NCBI GenBank assembly: GCA_904063045.1
Contig: CAJFCJ010000102.1
Span: 1 to 41,282 of the forward strand
Source of the DNA: Dimorphilus gyrociliatus
Lineage: Eukaryota; Annelida; Polychaeta; Dinophilidae
Length of the DNA stretch: 41,282 nt
Reading direction: 5' to 3'
Shown here: positions 21,491-32,463 of the stretch, piece after piece
How positions within the stretch are numbered: position 1 is the first letter of the stretch
Layout: every line of letters starts with the position of its first letter
Made by a program: the position numbers and the translations under genes
Notes under the pieces: generated by a model
The model's input: the letters and a program-made list of their open reading frames with translations, nothing else
The model's database searches: none
What the model was told of the DNA's origin: nothing

Positions 21491-21684
21491 GTGACGTCAT
21501 TCGCCTCCTCCAAGTCCCACGTGGCTTTTTTCACGTTGAAATTTCTTCAAAGACACAATGCGTTCATCTATAATCAATACATTTTCCATTTCATTGTAAA
21601 CGCAAGCATATTAACTCAATTAAAACACGATCCATTATATCAATTTTAATATCGAAAATTGAAGATTTGTGATTCGGCGGCCAT
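21491..21684. promoter_or_regulatory. CRE/E-box/ATGGCCGCC module, type B copy 1
   Basis: TGACGTCA 21492–21499, CACGTG 21518–21523, then a T-run and AAATTTCTT, and GGCGGCCAT 21676–21684. On the minus strand the last motif reads ATGGCCGCCGAA, which would encode Met-Ala-Ala-Glu and then stop after 12 codons. It lies about 650 bp upstream of the predicted start of ncRNA copy 3. Confidence 0.55.
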
Positions 21685-21689
21685 ATTTG

Positions 21690-22911
21690 ATTTGTGACAG
21701 TTTTTAAAGCCGTATTACACGTGAATGTCTATCTAATGTGAATCATTTGTAGGCTTTGATGATGGTGATTATAAGAGTAAAAATGCAAGTGATACTAGTA
21801 ATACAATCAGAGTTGGTTTTAAACATAAAACGCCATGTTGACTGAAACGTCTAACGTTGACTGAAGAAAATAACTACGAAAACTACGATTTCTCAGCTTC
21901 ACTAAGCCCAATTTTTAGATAAGTCACTTTATTATAGTAGGACTGATGAAGTGAATGATTTAAAGATTCAAAGAAGCTTTGATTGGCGATGAAACGACCA
22001 ACAGCATAACGACAAATCGTTGACGAGGTAAACAAAGTACGTTAAAACGGAAAATTATCGACGATTATCATGGATAAAAGGAGAATAGAAGAAATATTCA
22101 CTTCAAGTATTCCTTTCATCTGCTCTATTCGCCTTCAAATCATATTAATATCTTTTGTTCAAGCTTGAAGGAAGGAATACTTTGGATTTGTGTGTTCATC
22201 TTGCAGACATTTACTTGAAAATGAATGATGAATGGCGCTTAAATTTAGTTTTATATCGTATAGAAAGAAAAATGAGTTAATATGCGTCGAGTTGAAGTTG
22301 ACACGACTGGAAGAAGTTTGTTCATACACGTTTGTTTGGCATAAGATGATATTTTCCGTTGGGAAAATTCCCATTATCTGATTTCTCGAAAGAGAAAAGC
22401 GATTACTCTTAAATGCTATATTCTATGATGAGAGTTTTATATTATCTTTAGACAGACGTCCATCAATGTATCGTTAGACGTTTAACAAAACAATGCTCTC
22501 CACTGGTGTTAATTAACGCTTGATAATTATCAAGTCGCTCTTCTATTAGAGTCCAAAGAAAGAGTTTGACGTCGATGATACGCAATCGGTTTTTATCGTT
22601 TGATTGTATAATAGATTCGTATAAGCTTGAATAGAGAAGAAGTAAAACGTTCGAAATGGAACGTTTTCAACAATTTCCTTTTTGTGGACATTTTATGTAA
22701 ATTCTATTAAAAGTAATAGAATGTTTTTATTTCATAGAAATTATTCTTTCAAAATGCGTCAATTAATTTGTCTATTTTTTACGTCATATTCTATTTCTTT
22801 TTATAGAATATATAGGCTAACAATATGATTGTTGCCTTAACAACTGTCTGTAAACAATACGCAACATTATTATTAAAACTTGTTTAATATCTCTTCCTCT
22901 CTCTCTTTTTA
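21690..22911. other. Duplicated intergenic DNA, no gene supported
   Basis: A 71-codon minus-strand frame (22159–22374) is the only long ORF, but its ATG is lost in the otherwise near-identical copy 2 by one substitution (ACC to ATC context at about 32306). No splice-site pair or domain supports it. Confidence 0.4.
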
Positions 22912-24205
22912 CAGAAATATATAAGTGTTAGTGGAGAGACTGGGTAAGTATAAACTTTACTTAGTGAAGTATACTGTTTAGTTGGCAATGTACAGTTTGA
23001 ACACTGTAGATTGTATGTCTTCTTATAATTGCATTCTTTATCCATCCTTCATGTTTGATATAGTAAAGAGTATATACAATAAATATATTTATTTGTATAC
23101 ATACATGCATATATCATTTTTTCTCTTTTCTCTATCTCTGCCCCTGTGTACTTTTATCTGTCTTATCAATGTTAATTATAAACTTTTAAAGAGTCGTCAA
23201 GGAAGTTGTCTGGAAGAGAAAATTGTAAATTGAAAGTCATATGAAGGTTGAAAGGTTAAAAAATATCGAGAGAGAGAGAGGTATACTCGCAATTTTGTTA
23301 CTGTTATTTTTTTATCTATAGTAAAGATACAGCAAAGGGTTTTATTTGCCTTTTCAACCATTTGTTTACTGTAAAAATTTGAAATAGCTACAAGTTGACT
23401 ATATGATATAATTTACTAATGAGATTATACAGATCATCTTGACGTCATGTTTCTAAATTCTGCTATTTCTTTTAAGATCTGTTTAACGAATTACTCAGAC
23501 AAAATAATGGACTTAATCTCAAGTGAATTGTTTACCAGCACTCTCACTGCTGAAAGGCGGAATCACTCTGAGGGTATCGATAGAAAGATAGGGATAAATA
23601 GTATCGAGTGAATCTCTGATAAAACTCATAGTAGTCGTCGTAGTAGTTTTACTCGACGTGAAAGAAGAGAACGAAGAAATGTCTATGTAACGGAATATAT
23701 TCTTTAGTTTAAACAACAAGAAAGGCAAGAAGAAAAAGAGTTTTATCGTTATTCCTTGTATAGGAGAAAAGGAGAATTGAAAAATTTGTCTATCGTAAAA
23801 CACACCAACAAAATTTGTATGTTTGAATCTAAAAAGATGCACTGCACTGGACACACCCACTTGTTAATAGGAGAGAAAACTGAAGATGATTAAGAAGATA
23901 TCAAAATCACTTGAATCGAATGATAGGCGAAGACTGAAAGATTGTTTTCAATTACGTTATTTAACAAATTGTATTTATTTAACCGAAAAAGCATACTGGT
24001 GTGAAAAATGTAAAATAAATAAAAGAGAGAAGAAAGAAAGAGAAGAAGAAGAAGAAAAAAGAGCAAATCCTTGAAAATCAATAAATTCTTATTTGATAAT
24101 TATCGTCATTTGGTTTGGTTTTAAATATTATTGCTATTTTCTTCTTCTTCTTCTTCTTCTTCCTTTTCTTTTCTTCCCTTTTCGTCTCGTTTATTAAATA
24201 TAATT
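22912..24205. other. Copy-1-specific interval with low-complexity tracts
   Basis: Contains a (GA)n run at about 23268–23280 and a (TTC)n run at about 24139–24160. A minus-strand frame at 23519–23860 ends in a fairly ordinary peptide (MSFIRDSLDTIYPYLSIDTL), which might be an exon, but its start is low complexity and no splice pair is clear. The plus-strand frame 23886–24074 ends in poly-Glu/Lys and is doubtful. Confidence 0.35.
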
Positions 24206-24220
24206 TTTTATAAATTTTTG

Positions 24221-24607
24221 TCAAATAGCATTGGGATCCTTGGCAAGTTTCGTCACTTTCCGGGCATCATTCGTGCGCACTTCCTGATTGAGAGGGCAAC
24301 ATTTATAACCTCCTTCGCAACAATCACTAACCGTAATCCTTTCCCAACAGCAAATTTCACCTTGTATCAAGCAAGTCTTGTCTTGTATATGATGGATTAT
24401 AACCAAGGGGAAAGAGTATTTACATTTGGTTCTATCTTATATGTATCTATTTCGTTCATTTAGTAATTAATTAATTGTCTTAATTAATTATTGTTGTTTG
24501 TTTACTTTAAACATTGTTTCTAATTTCAATACTAGTTCATCGAGGAGAGAAGAGGCGACTGTGTCCGGAGGATATTCATAGTAAATGTCATTGGATATCA
24601 CCAATTT
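24221..24607 (-). CDS. Granulin-like Cys-rich protein, last two exons
   Basis: Exon at 24607–24506 (acceptor TTTAG, donor GTAAAC) encodes 34 residues including NDIYYEYPPDTVASSLLDEL. The following exon starts at about 24435 or 24431 and ends at TGA 24221. It encodes CLIQGEICC, eight residues, CC, five residues, CCPLNQE. The spacing C-x5-CC-x8-CC-x5-CC-P is that of the N-terminal half of a granulin module (one residue short in the last gap). The intron has a good branch-point-like TACTAAATG. AATAAA follows the stop at about 24184. A problem: the GTAAAC donor is phase 0 but the Cys-rich frame needs phase 1 or 2, so the exact junction (perhaps AT/GTTTAA, phase 2) is unresolved. A signal-peptide exon was not found. 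The second duplication copy keeps only the first of these exons. Confidence 0.45.
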
Positions 24608-24689
24608 CTAAAGACTGTCTTTATCATTTAAATAAAAGTTGGTGAATGTTTGTTGAAGGAAGGGAAATGTTCTTCAATGTTTGGTGTAT

Positions 24690-24730
24690 GTGTGTGTGTG
24701 TGTTTGTCTTCATGTTTGTCTGTGTGTCTG
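24690..24730 (+). repeat. (TG)n microsatellite
   Basis: TGTGTGTGTGTGTGTG-type run interrupted by TTTGTCTTCATGTTTGTC, conserved at about 35251–35291 in duplication copy 2. Confidence 0.7.
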
Positions 24731-24758
24731 TTGCTGTGTTTGTGACAATTAAAAGTAT

Positions 24759-24950
24759 GTGACGTCATTGAAAATGAGTATTCCACGTGTGTTTTCCAGA
24801 ATGGAATTTCTGGCGAGTTATACCATTTTCATCGAATATCATTACATTTTCGGATTGATTGTAAATTAGAGTATATTATTACATATCGCATTCAACCTAA
24901 CATGTTGATTTTCTAATCGAAAATCAAAGGTTGAAAATTTCGGCGGCCAT
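24759..24950. promoter_or_regulatory. CRE/E-box/ATGGCCGCC module, type C copy 1
   Basis: TGACGTCA 24760–24767, CACGTG 24784–24789 and CGGCGGCCAT 24941–24950. The core order is that of types A and B, with E-box spacing of 16 bp. It lies about 150 bp upstream of the first recognised exon of the minus-strand granulin-like gene, the closest relation between a module and a coding exon in this window. Confidence 0.55.
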
Positions 24951-25017
24951 ATTTAATTTGTGACATGTTGAAAGAAAACATGTGATTATTAGTGGATTTT
25001 ACGATTATAACCAGACG

Positions 25018-25140
25018 ATGGAAGATTTGAAGTATATGCAAACGTTGCTGTCTTGTATATGCCTTTCTATAATATTATTCCTTATCATATTTCCTTTCCT
25101 AATTATAAAAATAGACATAATTATCATTCTAACTATTTGA
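25018..25140 (+). CDS. Possible 40-aa membrane peptide
   Basis: A small ORF (ATG 25018, TGA 25140) starting MEDLKYMQTLLSC and continuing as one long hydrophobic segment (ILFLIIFPFLIIKIDIIIIL). It starts about 70 bp downstream, on the plus strand, of the type C module. The second copy of the module lacks it. AT-rich DNA easily gives Ile/Phe-rich frames by chance, so the call is weak. Confidence 0.2.
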   Translation: MEDLKYMQTLLSCICLSIILFLIIFPFLIIKIDIIIILTI

Positions 25141-25849
25141 AAAAAGTTTAAATAAATAAATAGAGCATTCTTCGGAAAATTGGAGTAATAAAGATTAGTA
25201 CCAATAGCCGAAATGGGTTGATCTTGACATCCAACAGGAATACCCTTATTAATCCAATTAGAGTTCTCCTCCTCAACGTTGTTGCTCTGGTATCTGATGT
25301 TACGGTTACATAAGCCGACCTAATACCATCCAGGAACTGTATGATTTGGTGCCTACCTCATTGGCTTTCAAGACCTTGAATTGAATGTCTTTTTTTTTGG
25401 GTCGCTCAGCTTTTCTTATTCAAACTAATGCATTTACTGATTAGGATCATTGAAGATTAGGAAACTTAAATCTTTGATACTTACATTAGATTGTTCAAAT
25501 CTCTCACCTTCAATATGGTCTGTTAGTTGTTTTCTCCTATTTGTCCTAAAACTCCATCATTTCCAAGTATACTTAAGGATTTCCTCTAATCACTTCCGCT
25601 CCATTAATAATCTCATCTATTTAACCTAACTGCTAACGGATATGTTAACTATGGATGACTGTTTCGTTAGTTTCATCATGCCTATGTCTTCTTATACTGT
25701 AGTACGACGACGCATCTATGGAGTAGCATCCCTTTACTCTCCCGGCTATTACGAGATTGCTTGTTTCCTTTAGATGGTTCATTTCAATTTTTACGTTTTT
25801 AAATGAATTCCATTTCTCTCTCATCTTTTTCCTTGTATCAGTTAGTCTG

Positions 25850-26230
25850 CAGGGTTGTTTTCGGATCTGACGTAGCACCACTTTGCCTTTATTTCGGTTG
25901 CTATCAAGAGAGGAGTGTCTACTAATCTAAGAGCTGTTGGTATCAACTAGGATGATTTCTTTCATATAAAAGGATAGATGATAAAAAATGGTGAGCTTCG
26001 TGCCGCCAAAAATATGACGGGTCATTACAGCTGTTTAGGACCATCATAGAGGAATCTAAAATCAGACTGGTCCGTAGTATCAACGCAGAAGTTCAAGAAC
26101 ATAGACGTAATGTCGGCTAATATCAAGTATGGTTGCTTTCGACACGATGTAAGGAGGTGATTTTGATTTGATAGTAAGGAAGGTCCCGATAAGAGGACGT
26201 CATTGAGGGAATAGCTTCAATAGATCAATT
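25850..26230 (-). mobile_element. BEL/Pao LTR retrotransposon, RT fragment
   Basis: The minus strand at about 26219–26020 encodes SLNDVLLSGPSLLSN, then ILADITSMFLNFCV and DQSDFRFLY, followed by RHIFGGTK after a stop. These are the BEL/Pao RT landmarks: LND.LL.GP.L, the ADI..MF palm motif, and the FRFL and HIFG(A/G)T(S) block. Lower coordinates (25881–25660) continue with unclear similarity. Stops interrupt the frame. No LTRs identified. Confidence 0.75.
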
Positions 26231-26599
26231 TCTATTTAGGATTAAGGCGGTTCCTCCAGGTAATTTTGAAAAGGTTGAATATTCAAAAATCCGCCATCTT
26301 GATCTTCGACGGCTTCCATCTCTTGCGTTTGAATTGGGGACAGGTGACTTACATGATACATTGGTAGAATTTGCTTGGTTAGGCCCATCTGGACGTTCAT
26401 CTCTGGTTTCATTGCATTGTTTCAGTCGGTTAGGGTTCCACAATTTGATGATATATCTCTCCATAGAAGTGGTGTGTATCCCCTATCTCTGTTGATTTGT
26501 TAAAATGTTTAATCGTCGTACAATGTCGTCGATGTATCTTCCATACTATTCTATTCGATTCTAGTGTTCGTTGACAATCGTTTGTGTCTTATATTCAGG

Positions 26600-28270
26600 C
26601 GACTCGACGCAAGTAATTACGGAAGAAGGTACGCCAATCCCATAACCATCCATGAGGGTGTCAGATAGGGCGACGGCCTCAGCCCACTTCTTTTTCATCT
26701 CTGCTTTGAGGACACACTGAGGAGTGTAAACGCGATCAAGGAAATAGAAGGTTACAAGGTTGCCGTCCAGGCGGAAGTTCTGGGCTTGACGATCTCGTGG
26801 TTGTCACTAGGTCCCAACGTACTTCCAACACCTTGTTAATGTTGCCGAGAGGTCGGCGGGTTTGGAAAAGCTTAAGTTTCCACCCAGGAAATGCACAACG
26901 CTCTGTCTGTATCGTAACACTTCGGAGCACACCCCTTTCCTCATCTATAATGAGGCTATCACTTCTCTCCAATTGAATGAGACCTACACATATCTGGACA
27001 CTCCCATCGGGTACCAGAAAGAATGCTAAAAGAAGATGCGATAATCGAAAGGATGCACTTTCTCACCACCTCGGTGATGAACTACAATCTGGCCCGTGGC
27101 AGAAAGTCGCGTCCTTGATAAGTTTCATCCTCCCACGAACCCAGTTCGCCCTTGGGTTCCATCGTTTCTCCAAAGAGGAGCTTATCAACTATGATTCGTC
27201 AGTGATAGGCGCCCTCCGAACTGCAATGGTGACATTGAATAATACCTCTCGTCTATTCCTCTTTGCTCCCGCCAAATTAGGAGGTATAGGAATAATCCCC
27301 ACCCAGATAGGTGTGCACATTGCCAGAGTCGGCCACATACAGTATTCTACTTGTTGAAATCCCAGGACCCTACTACAGCATTATCTGTTGGCTGCCTACC
27401 TTAACGGTTCCACCTCAGACCCTTTCTCCTCCTCTTCCTCTACAGCTCAGACGGTGATGTCGGTAACACGGTCCGCCTCTCAGACGCCTTAATATAACGA
27501 TAAACCTGGAATGGCATCTAGAGCATGATTAAACCCCGACGACCACGGCAAGGGCGAGTGGAGCCTGCCATCAAGTTTCACCATGAAGTCCAGACAAACT
27601 GGCAAGAACTGTCTTTTGGAGAGGATGAGAGGAATTTGGAGTCCTTATCTATCAGTTACCGACACATACATGAATCTTTCCCCCCTCCCTGCTTCGTTCA
27701 GCTGTGACGGAGCTGAAAGTGCAGGAGCTTGCCAAACTTGCGGAGCAGGGCCGATCCTTTCAGGAGACCTTGTACCCTGTCTCAATCACTTTTTGTAGAC
27801 AGACTTTGGTCTGCGTTATAAGGCTTATCGTTTTGTTTTTAAGGTTCTTCTTCCTGTCAACGCCATCAAGTCTAAGTTCAATAGCGTCACAAGACTGGAC
27901 TGTCGCCGTTGCAAATTCAATACGGAATCCCTTCGGCACGTAGTAAACAATTGCCGCACGGGTTACGGGCTCTATGGCGACAGACACAATGTCATTCAGA
28001 ATCATCTGGTCAAAGAAGCCCGTTTATTCCCCAGTACCTCAATAACCATAAGTAGGATCCTGCCTCAATCCTCTACTCACCTCAGGCCAAATATTATTAT
28101 TCGTCAGGATGACCAAGTTGACCTTATTGACGTTGCCGTTTCTTTTAAACGTCTCGGTGCCCTAGTCCTAGATCTGCGGAAGAGAAAATAATTCAGAACC
28201 ACAGTCTACAATTGGAATTGAAGGTGCATGGAAAAATAGTGCGCATTCTTCCATTTGTTACTGTGGGTCT
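26600..28270 (+). mobile_element. Degenerate R2-like LINE, RT to endonuclease
   Basis: Plus-strand order: EGYKVAVQAE (26747), DDLVVVTRS (the FADD-box region, about 26790), TYTYLDTPIGYQKEC (26975), SGPWQKVASLISFILPRTQF (27095) and RFSKEELINYDSSV, GGIGIIPTQIGVHIARVGHI (27280), then after frame changes ELAKLAEQGR, the zinc knuckle CRRCKFNTESLRHVVNNC (about 27910), GYGLYGDRHNVIQNHLVKEA, LRPNIII and DLIDVAVSFKR, and finally KIVRILPFVTVG. The CCHC knuckle followed by RHN and RP(D/N)...ID is the R2-clade C-terminal architecture. Here RPD has become RPN. Multiple stops; no 5' part. Confidence 0.8.
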
Positions 28271-29007
28271 GGTAGAAAACAATTCCAAAGTGTACCAAGC
28301 AAGAATTGGGCATAGCCTTTGGTAAACGCAAGATGCTTTCCCAGCGATCGTGGGATATTCTTCATTCATGCGGTGCCTTGTGGATTTTAGGGAGGAGCTT
28401 TTCCATTAGGTTGGATATCTCCATCCTCCGGCAATCGGATGAGCAGTTCGTTTATCCTGGAACACAATCTTTCACTAACCGTTTCCTTGACTATTGATTA
28501 CACGTTTTATGTGTCAGTAAGTTGTGTGATGGCTTCTGTGTTGTAGACTTTTTTGTCCATTAAGACGATTCTTTAAAGTGTCCGTCCAGTCCGTGGATGA
28601 TCTATTAGATGTTTTTTGAAGACGTACCATCTGGGTTCAGGATTGGGAGTGGCATACCCTTCATATCCTCCATATCTTTACAGAGAGATTCAACCATTTC
28701 TCATCGTTTGTGTTTTTTGAGGTGACTACTCTTTCTTGTATCGGGTTGATGAACATAATCCTAGTATTGTTCGGAATTCTGCTCCCTTCAATTGTAGCCC
28801 TACTCGCATCAATTTCAACAACATAATGTTGGACGCTGTGCTAACCTTGTTGGGACGTTTTTTATTACATTTCCTGTTAATTTTCAATCAAAGTTAACTT
28901 AAAATTGGAACAATTGGAAAATTCCATTGAACAAGATCGTTTGGAGAATATATGGAATTTCCAATAATTATTATCTGCAATCATCCAGATAATCAAGTCC
29001 AATTCCT
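28271..29007. other. Element 3' flank, no gene seen
   Basis: Possibly the 3' UTR of the R2-like remnant to about 28500, then unassigned moderately GC-rich sequence to 28860 that may be further element debris. No host feature seen. Confidence 0.35.
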
Positions 29008-29304
29008 ATGCCCTTGACCGAAAAGCGAATGATAGATAAATCATTAAAGCCAGAATCAGCGAAATATAGCTTTTCAGCTTCATATTCTATGAATAGCCCA
29101 AAATTTCAAGATAGCGAAATCGAACGTTCGATTCCAGAAATTGAAAGAAAGACATTCTCAATGCAACGAAACGGTGAGAAATGTAACAAAGTCATTCGAC
29201 ATGTACAATCAAATTTCAATCTTTCATATTTGGGGATGACTTCAAGTTGCCCGTCAATGGTTGACGATCTTCAAACGGGTACAGAGACATTCCCAAATTG
29301 GTAA
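29008..29304 (+). CDS. Putative protein, 98 aa, unknown
   Basis: ATG at 29008 and TAA at 29304. The product is polar with mixed composition (EKRMIDKSLKPESAKYSFSA, SEIERSIPEIERKTFSMQRN), unlike chance AT-rich frames. The stop overlaps a possible splice donor (TTG/GTAAAA), so it might be a first exon rather than a whole gene. It lies between R2-like debris and ncRNA copy 4. I recognise no domain. Confidence 0.35.
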   Translation: MPLTEKRMIDKSLKPESAKYSFSASYSMNSPKFQDSEIERSIPEIERKTFSMQRNGEKCNKVIRHVQSNFNLSYLGMTSSCPSMVDDLQTGTETFPNW

Positions 29305-29974
29305 AATAATCAACAGCATTACAATCGAAGATGATAAAAGACACGTTAATAAGAAAACCATAGACAACAGATAGAGGAGGTCAACTACGGATGTGTGGAG
29401 AATCACTGCAGTATAGACAAGCGTTACAGGATCAAAGGAAACAATCGGCTAGGTCGGCTTAAAACGATATTTTAATTATCTGGAGTCTGGCTACTCATTA
29501 GCCGATTGTAAGTCAAAGGAGGAGAGCAGAAACAAAAGACAATGTTACCACTGTGAACTCTATACGACACTGTGCTTATGCCCTATGCCCTTCGAAGACC
29601 ATACAATCGCTTTCGAGGTACCCCAAATTTAGTTGTATAAATGGTCATCATCGCTTCAAATTCTACAGGAAGCTAATAATTGCGTATCAGAATATTGATA
29701 TACTGTAGAATCTAAATGATAACAAACAAAATAATATTCTAATTTCGCATATCTTTTAAGTTTAAAGAACTTTTCTTTTATCAGTAATTAGCAGCACATC
29801 TATTCCAAGACTAACATAAGTTAATCACATTAAAAAATCAAGAGCTAGATTAATTGACTAATGTGATAAAAGATAGTCAATCAAGAGCACCTATTACTAG
29901 CGTAGTTATACTTTTTAAAAGGACTTAATTTCAAGGAAAATTCTTTGATAAATATAAAGTAAACAACAACAATA

Positions 29975-30770
29975 AATTTATGGTCATAATTGGTTTATTG
30001 ATTTCGAAATTTGCTCTTGTAATAATCAAGTCAGAATACAAAGAAACAATTTCGCAGCTCACGATGATATACCCAAATGTTGAACGTGTTGTTAAGCCGA
30101 ACTTAAAAGTCCAACTTGGTTGATAACCATTACGGAAATCAACCAGATGCTGTAAAACATCGATGAATCAAACCAAAATCAAAAATGTTCTGCCAATCGC
30201 TAGTTCAAGTTGGATTCGAGTCAATTCAAGAGGCCAAAGAAATTAATCTTTGCGAAGAAAGAAAGTCCTGTGTCTAAAAGAGAAAGAAAAATTCAAACAT
30301 CAATAATAGAAAAGAGCAGATATTGTTTAAAAAGATGATACTTACAAATTACAAGAGAATGAGAAAATGTATTTCCAAATCTGGTCGTCCTGACTGTACT
30401 GAGAGTCACGAGTTTTTGTCTAGACGTACGTAGGTGGGAAATTTTCATGACATAAACGTTCAAAAGCGCGTTCACAAATTCTTATCTTAAACCTGACCAT
30501 ATTCAATCTGTGTCAGGTTTTTGAAATCAAATGTTAATTATAACCGTCCCTCTTTTAAGATAAAATAAACTTTACCTATAAATTTTCACGGGTACCTTAA
30601 AACAAAAGGAAAATAATTAATTAACTACATTGCTTATTATTCGCTATTAATATTAACATACCATTAGATGGTCGAGCATCATTCATTCAAGCTTTGTCTT
30701 CATTGTCCTATGAACGGAAAGTTTGGCAGAGATGTTGCCCCGTCGGCCTCTCGAGCAAAAAGGAAAGAGT
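29975..30770 (-). ncRNA. Spliced noncoding RNA gene, family copy 4
   Basis: Diverged but fully collinear relative of copies 1 and 2. Exons: about 30770–30662 (start CTCTTTCCTTTTTGCTCGAG, donor GTATGT), 30551–30346 (donor GTAAGT) and 30267 to about 29975 (acceptor CACAG), AATAAA at 29999–29994. Intron 2 is 78 bp. Exon 2 keeps the UUUCC/GGAAA stem (30441–30372) and the inner CGU-GACU/AGUC-ACG stem (30410–30386), with a loop two bases longer than copy 1. Exon 3 keeps the nested hairpin at 30115–30080. A 60-codon ORF in exon 2 is broken in copies 1 and 2 by a 1-nt indel. AATATGGCGGATTC lies about 115 bp upstream of the start. Confidence 0.6.
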
Positions 30771-31424
30771 GACCTCGGCTGATTACAGTCGTCTTTCGAG
30801 ATATCTTAAACCATTTACGACATTCAATTAATTCAAACATGGTGTCTATTTTTTAATTACATGAACTCTTATGAATCCGCCATATTTTTTTTCGGTTCAC
30901 CTTCGACATCTCCCCTTGAATGCTTTGTTTTAAAGGCATTCTCGAATTTTTATCAAAATCATATTGTTGAACCTATTTCCAAAAACACTATATCGACTAC
31001 AATTCTTTCTTCGTCATAGCATGGATCTTGTTTGTAAAATTAAATATACTACGAAGTCATTCACTTCCCTCTTAAAATTCAAGTTTTCTTTTTCATAATT
31101 CACACATTTTTATAAAATTAATTGCTTTTTAACTTATTTTAAAACATAAAATATTTTCTAAACTAATCTATCTTTCCAATGTTTGCACTAAAACTATCAA
31201 AAATTACTTGATGCAATAACAAAAACATATTTTGTAAAAATTTTCCTCTTTTTTTCAATAAAATTCTCATTTTCAAGAGAATTGAATCCTAACTGTTCAA
31301 AACAGTAATACATGTCTATTTCTGAATACCCGAAGTATCCGATGAATGTATCCTGAATAACAAGTACATTGAATTTACGTATTTATTAGCGAGTAAAACG
31401 AAAGGTGTTCACTAATAGCCGATC

Positions 31425-31618
31425 GTGACGTCATTCGCCTCCTCCAAGTCCCACGTGGCTTTTTTCACGTTGAAATTTCTTCAAAGACACAATGCGTTCA
31501 TCTATAATCAATACATTTTCCATTTCATTGTAAACGCAAGCATATTAACTCAATTAAAACACGATCCATTATATCAATTTTAATATCGAAAATTGAAGAT
31601 TTGTGATTCGGCGGCCAT
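31425..31618. promoter_or_regulatory. CRE/E-box/ATGGCCGCC module, type B copy 2
   Basis: TGACGTCA 31426–31433, CACGTG 31452–31457, GGCGGCCAT 31610–31618. Near-identical to 21491–21684. Confidence 0.55.
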
Positions 31619-32463
31619 ATTTGATTTGTGACAGTTTTTAAAGCCGTATTACACGTGAATGTCTATCTAATGTGAATCATTTGTAGGCTTTGATGATGGT
31701 GATTATAAGAGTAAAAATGCAAGTGATACTAGTAATACAATCAGAGTTGGTTTTAAACATAAAACGCCATGTTGACTGAAACGTCTAACATTGACTGAAG
31801 AAAATAACTACGAAAACTATGATTTCTCAGCTTCACTAAGCCCAATTTTGAGATAAGTCACTTTATTATAGTAGGACTGATGAAGTGAATGATTTAAAGA
31901 TTCAAAGAAGCTTTGATTGGCGATGAAACGACCAACAGCATAACGACAAATCGTTGACGAGGTAAACAAAGTACGTTAAAACGGAAAATTATCGACGATT
32001 ATCATGGATAAAAGGAGAATAGAAGAAATATTCACTTCAAGTATTCCTTTCATCTGCTCTATTCGCCTTCAAATCATATTAATATCTTTTGTTCAAGCTT
32101 GAAGGAAGGAATACTTTGGATTTGTGTGTTCATCTTGCAGACATTTACTTGAAAATGAATGATGAATGGCGCTTAAATTTAGTTTTATATCGTATAGAAA
32201 GAAAAATGAGTTAATATGCGTCGAGTTGAAGTTGACACGACTGGAAGAAGTTTGTTCATACACGTTTGTTTGGCATAAGATGATATTTTCCGTTGGGAAA
32301 ATTCCTATTATCTGATTTCTCGAAAGAGAAAAGCGATTACTCTTAAATGCTATATTCTATGATGAGAGTTTTATATTATCTTTAGACAGACGTCCATCAA
32401 TGTATCGTTAGACGTTTAACAAAACAATGCTCTCCACTGGTGTTAATTAACGCTTGATAATTA

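Larger units (their letters stand above)
21144..24999. repeat. Segmental duplication B, copy 1
   Basis: Matches 31078–35560 in the same orientation in three collinear blocks: 21144–22529 (to 31078–32463, constant offset 9934, almost no differences), 22537–22911 (to 34401–34773) and 24490–24999 (to 35051–35560, offset 10561). Copy 1 has 1.58 kb (22912–24489) where copy 2 has 277 bp; that interval holds the granulin-like exon. Copy 2 has a 1.94-kb insertion (32464–34400) where copy 1 has 7 bp. Confidence 0.9.

Noticed and set aside
22159-22374. 71-codon minus-strand ORF in duplication B
   Set aside because: Its ATG is lost in the near-identical second copy and it has no domain or splice support.
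30293-30475. 60-codon ORF in exon 2 of ncRNA copy 4
   Set aside because: A 1-nt indel breaks the frame in copies 1 and 2, and the peptide has no recognisable features.
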